Positions 32,733-38,805 of a stretch of 64,000 nucleotides of DNA are shown here, one piece after another (position 1 is the stretch's first letter; every line of letters starts with the position of its first letter). This DNA comes from Exiguobacterium sp018617385 (GTDB taxonomy: Bacteria; Bacillota; Bacilli; Exiguobacteriales; Exiguobacteriaceae). The stretch spans positions 1 to 64,000 of the forward strand of contig NZ_JACSKA010000004.1 in the NCBI RefSeq assembly GCF_018617385.1, in the 5' to 3' direction. Under the pieces are notes generated by a model. It was not told the DNA's origin. It saw only the letters and a list, made by a program, of their open reading frames with translations, and searched no databases. The position numbers were made by a program, and so were the translations under genes.

Positions 32733-33584
32733 ATGGAAAGTGGAAAGAAGTATGTCATGTTCGTCGACGAGACAGGTACGCCGAAGGGGAACACGCAATT
32801 TAACTTGACGGGCGTGCTGATGGAATATAAGTATTCAATCGATGCAGACGAAACTGGACTACCGTGTGAATTGAAACGACGTCTTCAGGCGTTCAAACGA
32901 GATGTGTTCAAAACCGAGCATATCCCACTTCATTTAAAAGAAATTTTAAAAGCGGAACATCCTTACGGAAAAGAAGATGGAATCACGATTGATATGTTGC
33001 GCGACTTTTGGGATAAGCTCCCTGAATTTTTACGAGGAATCGACTGTACGATCGTCAGTGTCGAGGTCGATAAACAAAAGCTTCATGACTTTTATTCGAC
33101 GCCCAAAGATCCGTATGTCGTCGCGTTCGCTCACTTGATGAAGTCATTCTATGCGTTTTTAGAAGAAACAGAGGCAGTGAGTGCCCGGGTCGTCCTGGAA
33201 TCCCGAGACGATTATCAGAACTTACTGATTCAAAAGGCATTCTTCGATATTTTCAATTCAGGTACCGTTCATTTAGACGTTGAAAAGAGCCGTCAAAAAA
33301 TCAAAGGCTTCATCTTCTCTGAGAAGCAGAACACGATGTATCAATCTGGATTAGAAATCGCCGACCTCGTCTGTCTGCCACTTTCTCGCGTTCGTCGTGG
33401 CGTGATTGAAGTGAAACCACGGTTCGTCCATTATGGGGACGAGAACCGAATCTTTAAAGCCATTAAGGACAAAATTTACATCCGTAAAGAAAGTCCGGAC
33501 CAAGATTTCCGAAACTGGGGCTTCAAAAAAGTGCCGATCACGAAAAAACGTCGCGAATGGAGCGACCATCCTTGGAATCATTAA
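32733..33584 (+). CDS. DUF3800 domain protein
   Basis: A 283-residue protein of the DUF3800 family, a predicted RNase H-like fold often found in accessory and defence-associated loci. The N-terminal acidic motif YVMFVDETGTPKG, a central VVLESRDDY and C-terminal YQSGLEIADLVCLPLSR match the family's three acidic positions. GGAGG stands 7 nt before the ATG at 32733. The gene runs opposite to all neighbours, interrupts the nth-recU synteny of B. subtilis and is followed by a repeat-bounded non-coding segment, so lateral gain is plausible. No partner gene of a defence system is adjacent. Confidence 0.82.
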   Translation: MESGKKYVMFVDETGTPKGNTQFNLTGVLMEYKYSIDADETGLPCELKRRLQAFKRDVFKTEHIPLHLKEILKAEHPYGKEDGITIDMLRDFWDKLPEFLRGIDCTIVSVEVDKQKLHDFYSTPKDPYVVAFAHLMKSFYAFLEETEAVSARVVLESRDDYQNLLIQKAFFDIFNSGTVHLDVEKSRQKIKGFIFSEKQNTMYQSGLEIADLVCLPLSRVRRGVIEVKPRFVHYGDENRIFKAIKDKIYIRKESPDQDFRNWGFKKVPITKKRREWSDHPWNH

Positions 33585-33590
33585 GCAAAA

Positions 33591-33619
33591 ACGCATCGAC
33601 ACCTTTCGTGTCGATGCGT
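33591..33619 (-). terminator. Left boundary hairpin (terminator-like, shared with 34206-34234)
   Basis: A 12-bp stem ACGCATCGACAC around CTTTC. The T run lies on its DUF3800 side, so it would stop minus-strand transcripts leaving the segment; it may also serve the DUF3800 gene imperfectly. Confidence 0.7.
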
Positions 33620-33667
33620 CAGCTTGTTGACTAACATGAATCTTATCGCTCGCCTGTCCGGCGCCCA

Positions 33668-33749
33668 CGCTTTCCTCAGGCAATCCCGGAGCCGCATCGC
33701 GACCTAGGTCGCTGCTGGGTCTCCGTCGGATTGCTTTCCTGTAGGAGTC
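33668..33749 (-). repeat. Structured repeat element, copy A
   Basis: On the minus strand it runs from GACTCCTACAGGAAAGCAA to TGAGGAAAGCG. Stems: GCAATCC with GGATTGC, CGGAG with CTCCG, GCGAC with GTCGC around CTAG. Outer arms GCTCGCC (33648-33654) and GGCGAGC (33762-33768) extend the hairpin. It shares sequence and fold with copy B. Confidence 0.75.
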
Positions 33750-34064
33750 GGGGCGCCGTCGGGCGAGCAAAGCAAACGGTCGTCATCTGGCGGCCGTTTT
33801 TCTTTTTCTAAGGCCCCGACGGCCGAAGAAAAAGCTCGATACTTACCTCGAATCGATGTATCAGGGGAAAGGGAAACGCCGAGCCCGCCCGTCATCAATC
33901 CTGAGATCATCCGCCTCGTGCCGCCGTTCAACATCCGTTCCGTTCGTCAGACCGTGAAAGATGGATCGTGTCGACTTGTTGATCATCAGATCCGCCCCCT
34001 GTGTGTTCTTCTCACACCATTATATGGGATGAAGGACAAAAGGTGACCAAGAACGGGCAGGCGA

Positions 34065-34147
34065 GACTCCTGAGGGAATAGCAAGCAAAGGGAGACCCAG
34101 CAGTGACGCAGTCGCGATGCGGCTCCCTGCTTGCCCCTAGGAAAGCG
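34065..34147 (+). repeat. Structured repeat element, copy B
   Basis: It runs from GACTCCTGAGGGAATAGCAA to CCTAGGAAAGCG. Stems: GCAAGCA with TGCTTGC, GGGAG with CTCCC, GTGAC with GTCGC around GCA. Where the stem sequence differs from copy A the pairing is kept. Similar GACTCCT...GGAAAGCG strings are, to my memory, scattered in Bacillales intergenic DNA. Confidence 0.75.
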
Positions 34148-34205
34148 AGCCGTGTCCGGGTTGGGCATATAAAAGACATTAGACCGATACTTTGTCTACA
34201 GTCTG

Positions 34206-34234
34206 ACGCATCGACACCTTTCGTGTCGATGCGT
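34206..34234 (+). terminator. Right boundary hairpin (terminator-like)
   Basis: Same 12-bp stem as 33591-33619, followed on the plus strand by TTTTTAT, so it stops plus-strand transcription before nth. The nth stop codon is 3 nt away; the AAAAA side gives the minus-strand transcript only a weak signal. Confidence 0.75.
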
Positions 34235-34236
34235 TT

Positions 34237-34896
34237 TTATGTGGTGACTTGCTGTGACTTCATTCGTTTCTTTCCTTCTCGGCACATATGCAACAGTGGG
34301 CATGCCTCACAGCCCGGACGTTGTGCCTTACAATGATATCGTCCGAAGAAGATGAATTGATGATGAAGTTGTGACCATTCCTCGCGCGGAAACTTTTTCA
34401 TTAATGTATCCTCGACTTGGCGGACATTGTCTTTCCAGCGACAAATACCGAGACGTTTGGATACTCGTTCCACATGCGTGTCAACCGCAAACGCCGGTTC
34501 ATGGAATGCAACAGAGAGAACGACATTGGCTGTCTTACGACCGACTCCAGGGAGCGCCTCCAACGATGCTCGGTCAGAAGGGACGATTCCACCATGCTCG
34601 TTCACAATTTTTTCTGAGAGTGCTTTTACATTCTTCGCTTTGTTACGGTACAGACCAATCCGTTTAATCAATGCCTCAATCTCAGACACGTCAGCCGCTG
34701 CCATCGCCTCGACAGTCGGAAACGCTTCAAACAAACCAGGTGTCACCTTGTTGACGAGTGCATCCGTCGCTTGTGCGGAGAGGGCGACGGCGACCACCAA
34801 TTCGAATGGATTTTGATGCGTCAACTCGCAATGAGCATCCGGGAACATCTGCTTCATCGTATCTGACACTTCCTGTAATTGCGCTCGCGTCAACAT
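34237..34896 (-). CDS. nth: Endonuclease III
   Basis: A 219-residue DNA glycosylase/AP lyase removing oxidised pyrimidines. The helix-hairpin-helix LPGVGRKTANVVLS contains the catalytic lysine, AVDTHVERVSKRLG the catalytic aspartate, and the C terminus the 4Fe-4S ligands C-x6-C-x2-C-x5-C. The ATG at 34896 (GGAGG 8 nt upstream) shares a base with the dnaD stop (TGATG). It is the last gene of the ypmA-ypmB-aspB-asnS-dnaD-nth string. Confidence 0.95.
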   Translation of the reverse strand: MLTRAQLQEVSDTMKQMFPDAHCELTHQNPFELVVAVALSAQATDALVNKVTPGLFEAFPTVEAMAAADVSEIEALIKRIGLYRNKAKNVKALSEKIVNEHGGIVPSDRASLEALPGVGRKTANVVLSVAFHEPAFAVDTHVERVSKRLGICRWKDNVRQVEDTLMKKFPREEWSQLHHQFIFFGRYHCKAQRPGCEACPLLHMCREGKKRMKSQQVTT

Positions 34897-35480
34897 CACT
34901 TATTCCTCCGTTGATATTCCACGACATCCTCGAGCGATTCGACATGATGATCTTGCCAAACACGCAGGATTTTGTCCATGTATTTGAAGTTTCGCACGTT
35001 TCGAAGTTTCGCTTCCCGAAGCGCGGCCATGATGAGTTCCTCGCTAAAGCCATCTTCCGTCATCCAGCCGACGATTTGTTCAATCTCGAACGGGGTGATC
35101 GTTCCGAATTCCCGCTCAAACGTATGAATGATATTCTCATTCAGTGTCTGCTGGGGCGCAACTTTCTCATCCCCTTGTAACGCTTCGAAAAGTGGCAATA
35201 GGCTATATCGCTCACCATCACTTGAAGCGTCAATGGCGATCAACTCTTTTTGCAATAGACCGAGGAGTACTGATCGCGCCTCATTCTCCGAAACATTCAA
35301 GCGTTTCCCTAACTCGCTCGGGAGCGGCATGACGATGCCTTCCCCAGTCATTTCAAGAAGATGGACGATCAGACTGAACTCGACGGGTGACAAGTCGAGG
35401 CGTCTCGCATCGGTGAACAGCTTTCGTGGAATGACGACCGGACTTTGTTCGAATAATTGAATCAATTGATGTGCATCCAT
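34896..35480 (-). CDS. dnaD: DNA replication initiation protein DnaD
   Basis: A 194-residue primosomal protein that remodels DNA and helps load the replicative helicase with DnaB and DnaI. The N-terminal winged-helix domain covers about residues 1-100, and the C-terminal DnaB2-like domain has the conserved FGTITPFEIEQIVGWM and AALREAKLRNVRNFKYMDKIL segments. AAGGAAGTG precedes the ATG. Position between asnS and nth is conserved in Bacillales. Confidence 0.95.
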   Translation of the reverse strand: MDAHQLIQLFEQSPVVIPRKLFTDARRLDLSPVEFSLIVHLLEMTGEGIVMPLPSELGKRLNVSENEARSVLLGLLQKELIAIDASSDGERYSLLPLFEALQGDEKVAPQQTLNENIIHTFEREFGTITPFEIEQIVGWMTEDGFSEELIMAALREAKLRNVRNFKYMDKILRVWQDHHVESLEDVVEYQRRNK

Positions 35481-35506
35481 GTCGCACTTCCTTTCTAAGA
35501 CACATC

Positions 35507-35537
35507 AATCGGGGAGGACATGACGTCTTCCCCGATT
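35507..35537. other. Hairpin between asnS and dnaD
   Basis: AATCGGGGA and GAC pair with GTC and TCCCCGATT around ATGAC, with one mismatch. There is no T tract on either strand, so it may be an RNA processing or stability element, or a partial terminator. Confidence 0.5.
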
Positions 35538-35542
35538 AATCG

Positions 35543-36850
35543 TTAAGGGTGAATTCGGTTTAATAAACGTGGGAATGGAATCGCTTCACGGATATGTTCG
35601 ATTCCACTGATCCATGCGACTGTACGCTCGAGACCAAGTCCGAAACCAGAGTGTGGGACCGAACCGTATTGACGAAGTTCAAGGTACCAATCATACGCAT
35701 CCGTTTCGTCGAGACCTTCTTTGATGATTTCTTCTTTTAGACGATCGTAGTCGTCCTCACGTTGAGATCCCCCGATGATTTCACCATATCCTTCTGGAGC
35801 AATCAAGTCTGCGCACAGAACGAGTTCTGGGTTCTCAGGGTCTACTTTCATATAGAACGGTTTGATTTCTTTTGGCCAATGCGTGATGAATACCGGCTGA
35901 TCATGTGCGTTGGCAATCGCCGTCTCGTGCGGTGCACCGAAATCATCCCCGTATTCGATGTCGTCGAATCCTTCTGCCTTCAAGAACTTGATGGCATCTT
36001 CGTAACGAACGCGTGGGAACGGCGCTTGTACTTGTGCCAATTTCTCAAGGTCACGTCCGAGTAGTTCCAATTCATTTTTACAGTTCGCAAGTGCCGACTG
36101 TGCAATGTATGAGACGTACTGCTCTTGAATCTCGAGGTTCATGTCATGATCGACAAATGCCATCTCCGGCTCGATCATCCAGAACTCAATCAAGTGACGA
36201 CGTGTTTTTGATTTTTCCGCACGGAACGTCGGACCGAATGAGAATACTTTTCCGAGGGCCATCGCCGCGGCTTCCATGTACAATTGACCCGTCTGAGAAA
36301 GGTAGGCCGACTGACCGAAATAGTCTGTCTCGAACAATTCTGTCGTCCCTTCCGGTGCACTGCTCGTAAGGATTGGCGGATCGATTTTGACGAATCCTTC
36401 TTTGTTGAAGAATTCATATGTCGCACGGATGATTTCGTTACGAACTTTCATAATCGCGTGCTGGCGACGTGAACGGAGCCATAAGTGACGGTTGTCCATC
36501 AAGAATTCCGTTCCGTGTTCTTTCGGTGTGATTGGATAATCAACCGATTCCGCAATCACTTCTAAATCTGTCACTTCCAATTCAAATCCGAGTGGTGTAC
36601 GTCCACCATCTGATTTGACATTCCCTGTGACCCAAACCGACGTTTCTTGCGTGATCCCTTTGGCAAGAGTAAATAACTCTTCCGCCACATCAGCTTTTAC
36701 AACGACCGCTTGAGCAAAACCGCTACCGTCACGTAATTGAAGGAAAGCAATCTTTCCACTTGAACGTTTGTTGGCAATCCACGCGCCTACACGGACAGAT
36801 TGGCCTTCATAGTCTTTAAATTGGTTAATCGAAATAGTTGTCATGTTCAT
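35543..36850 (-). CDS. asnS: Asparaginyl-tRNA synthetase
   Basis: A class IIb synthetase of 435 residues charging tRNA-Asn. The N-terminal OB fold binds the anticodon (VRVGAWIANKRSSGKIAFLQLRDG). The catalytic domain has motif 2 (FGPTFRAEKSKTRRHLIEFWMIE) and motif 3 (GFGLGLERTVAWI). ATGs at 36856, 36850 and 36844 are in frame; 36850 has AAAGG at the best distance. It follows aspB, whose product makes the aspartate for asparagine. No T-box leader is seen. Confidence 0.95.
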   Translation of the reverse strand: MNMTTISINQFKDYEGQSVRVGAWIANKRSSGKIAFLQLRDGSGFAQAVVVKADVAEELFTLAKGITQETSVWVTGNVKSDGGRTPLGFELEVTDLEVIAESVDYPITPKEHGTEFLMDNRHLWLRSRRQHAIMKVRNEIIRATYEFFNKEGFVKIDPPILTSSAPEGTTELFETDYFGQSAYLSQTGQLYMEAAAMALGKVFSFGPTFRAEKSKTRRHLIEFWMIEPEMAFVDHDMNLEIQEQYVSYIAQSALANCKNELELLGRDLEKLAQVQAPFPRVRYEDAIKFLKAEGFDDIEYGDDFGAPHETAIANAHDQPVFITHWPKEIKPFYMKVDPENPELVLCADLIAPEGYGEIIGGSQREDDYDRLKEEIIKEGLDETDAYDWYLELRQYGSVPHSGFGLGLERTVAWISGIEHIREAIPFPRLLNRIHP

Positions 36851-36864
36851 TTCCATCCTTTCGC

Positions 36865-38055
36865 TTATCGAGCGCGCTTCGTAACGAAGTCTTCTACTCG
36901 ATCGAGCGCTTCTAATACGCGTTTTAATTCAGTTGCATAGGATAATCGTACGTAATCGTCTTGTCCGAAGCCAGAACCAGGCACGAGTGCCACATTTGCT
37001 TCTTCAAGAACAGCTTCACACCAAGCATCGACGGTATCATAGCCACTCTCTGTGGCCGCGACCTTCGCGTTGGCATATAAGTAAAATGCACCTTGCGGCT
37101 TCAAACACGTGATGCCAGGAATTTTGACGAGACGGTCGTAGACGATTTCAAGTCGTTCCTCGAACGATTGACGCATCATTTCCACATCTTCTTGTGGTCC
37201 ATTGTATGCCTCTACCGCAGCCGCTTGTGCGACAGATGTCGGGTTGGATGTCGAGTGTGAGGCCAAGTTCGTCATCGCCCCGATGATTTTTGCGTCCCCA
37301 ACGGCATATCCGATTCGCCAACCTGTCATCGCGTGAGATTTCGAGACCCCATTGATAATGATGGTGCGTTCACGCATATTCGGAAGGGTCGCAATCGATA
37401 CGAACGACGCATCACCGTAAATCAATTTTTCATAAATCTCATCACTGACGACGAGAAGATTGTGGCGAAGAACGACATCGGCGAGTGCCTGTAGCTCTTC
37501 TTTCGTATAAATCATTCCCGTCGGATTGGATGGGCTGTTTAAGATGACTGCCTTCGTACGAGCAGTGATCGCACTCTCGAGTTGCGTTGGCGTCAATTTA
37601 AATGATGTCTCTTCATTCGTGTCGACCAAGACAGGTTCCCCGTCCGCCAATTTGATTTGTTCCGGGTAACTGACCCAGTATGGGGCTGGGACAATCACTT
37701 CGTCCCCTTCATCTAGAATAGCTTGGAACAAAGCGTAAAGGGCATGTTTCGCACCTGAAGCCACCATCACCTCGTTGCGTTCGAACGACAATCCACTATC
37801 GCGTTTCGTCTTTTCAATGATGGCATCTTTCAACGCGACTGTCCCGCCAGATGGCGTGTATTTTGTGTCTCCATCTCGAGCGGCTTGACAAGCAGCATCG
37901 ATGATTCGTTCTGGTGTGTTGAAATCAGGTTCACCCGCGCCGAGACCAATGACATCTTTGCCTGAAGCTTTCAGTGCCTTCGCCTTAGCTGTGATCGCCA
38001 AGGTAGTCGATGGCGTGAGTTGTTTTACACGTTTCGCTAATAGATGTTCCATCAT
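36865..38055 (-). CDS. aspB: Aspartate aminotransferase
   Basis: A 396-residue class I PLP aminotransferase interconverting oxaloacetate/glutamate and aspartate/2-oxoglutarate. It shows LGAGEPDFNTPE, the PSNPTGMIY loop, SDEIYEKLIY and the PLP lysine in NGVSKSHAMTGWRIGY. Two ATGs (38055, 38052) follow GAGGGGG; either is possible. The order ypmA-ypmB-aspB-asnS is as in B. subtilis. Confidence 0.95.
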   Translation of the reverse strand: MMEHLLAKRVKQLTPSTTLAITAKAKALKASGKDVIGLGAGEPDFNTPERIIDAACQAARDGDTKYTPSGGTVALKDAIIEKTKRDSGLSFERNEVMVASGAKHALYALFQAILDEGDEVIVPAPYWVSYPEQIKLADGEPVLVDTNEETSFKLTPTQLESAITARTKAVILNSPSNPTGMIYTKEELQALADVVLRHNLLVVSDEIYEKLIYGDASFVSIATLPNMRERTIIINGVSKSHAMTGWRIGYAVGDAKIIGAMTNLASHSTSNPTSVAQAAAVEAYNGPQEDVEMMRQSFEERLEIVYDRLVKIPGITCLKPQGAFYLYANAKVAATESGYDTVDAWCEAVLEEANVALVPGSGFGQDDYVRLSYATELKRVLEALDRVEDFVTKRAR

Positions 38056-38072
38056 AATCCCCCTCTAATTCA

Positions 38073-38558
38073 TTACATTTGATCGGTCAATTGGACCCGT
38101 CGAATAAATTCTCCGGTCTGAAGCGTATAGTACGAATACGTATAAGACGCATCCGCTTTCGTGACCACTTCGATGAGTGCCCGTTCGTCAAAACCAATCT
38201 TACAGCTGACCAGTTGTCCGCCTGTCTCCTCAACCGACTTCGAACAGACGTCAGTAGCATCCACTTCACCGATTTCTCGTTGCTCGATCTCCAGCTTTTC
38301 ATCCAATGGGACAAACCAAATGGACTCCCCGTCTACTTCTGGGAAGACGACATATGCCTCTGTCCCATTGAACAGTTCTCCCTGACCTACTCTCACGTCT
38401 GGAGATTCTTCAGCCAATCGTGCCATCGCCGTTTCGACGAGCTTTTCTTTTTGATTCTCTGTATGACCGATGGTGAATCGATACATCACGCTAAAGACAA
38501 GGACGACACCAATCAGTGCCGCCAGTAATGAGACGATCCATTTTGCCTTTCTGGTCAT
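38073..38558 (-). CDS. ypmB: TseB/YpmB, membrane-anchored PBP regulator
   Basis: A 161-residue protein with one N-terminal membrane helix (about 8-28) and an extracytoplasmic PepSY-like DUF5590 domain. In B. subtilis the protein (TseB) affects the elongation PBP PBP2A; the role here follows from orthology and position. The ATG overlaps the ypmA stop (ATGA). Confidence 0.88.
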   Translation of the reverse strand: MTRKAKWIVSLLAALIGVVLVFSVMYRFTIGHTENQKEKLVETAMARLAEESPDVRVGQGELFNGTEAYVVFPEVDGESIWFVPLDEKLEIEQREIGEVDATDVCSKSVEETGGQLVSCKIGFDERALIEVVTKADASYTYSYYTLQTGEFIRRVQLTDQM

Positions 38559-38740
38559 TCTGTACGATAGATGGTGAAGACCATCTCTTCCTTCTTCGGA
38601 TCATTCACTTTCTTCTCAAGTGACAAACCGAACATTAAATCCTGACTCTTTAAGGTCCGATTCAATAAGTCGACAATTTTGTAGACGTCCGCAGTCGGTT
38701 CGATGCGCACGCTCGCCAGCGTCTCAATATTCGAGTTCAT
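38555..38740 (-). CDS. ypmA: YpmA, small DUF4264 protein
   Basis: A 61-residue protein with the sequence ETLASVRIEPTADVYKIVDL and the LMFGLSLEKK turn typical of YpmA. GGAGGAGG precedes the ATG. A minus-strand promoter TAGGCA-17-TATAAT is seen upstream, with a 13-bp palindrome ACGATAATATCGT (38782-38794) between the two boxes. Function unknown. Confidence 0.85.
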   Translation of the reverse strand: MNSNIETLASVRIEPTADVYKIVDLLNRTLKSQDLMFGLSLEKKVNDPKKEEMVFTIYRTE

Positions 38741-38805
38741 ATTGACTCCTCCTCCAAAAACACTATACGTATCATTATAAAACGATAATATCGTGATGCC
38801 TAGCG

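Larger units (their letters stand above)
33586..34239. mobile_element. Candidate MITE-like or repeat-bounded insertion of about 650 bp
   Basis: The segment begins with AAAAACGCATCGACAC-N5-GTGTCGATGCGT followed by CAGCTTGTTGAC. It ends with the reverse complement of nearly the same string (CAGACTGTAGAC read inward on the minus strand), giving terminal inverted repeats of about 45 bp. Inside are two oppositely oriented copies of a structured ~82-nt element (33668-33749 and 34065-34147), a plus-strand terminator-like hairpin near 33774-33808, and about 240 bp without supported coding sequence. No transposase is present. It replaces ypoC in the B. subtilis order. Mobility is inferred from structure only. 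Confidence 0.45.

Noticed and set aside
33351..33934. Minus-strand frames of 139 and 76 codons across the DUF3800 3' end and copy A.
   Set aside because: They read through a hairpin repeat and antisense to a well-supported gene; compositions are arginine/proline-rich as in shadow frames.
33813..34046. Long open plus-strand frame in the middle of the repeat-bounded segment (contains INPEIIRLVPPFNIRSV).
   Set aside because: No start codon with a ribosome site, and the frame stays open back into the structured repeat because of high GC. No family is recognised. It could be a gene relic at most.
35481..36900. Possible T-box leader before asnS.
   Set aside because: The gap to aspB is under 20 nt, with no specifier stem or the conserved T-box sequence.
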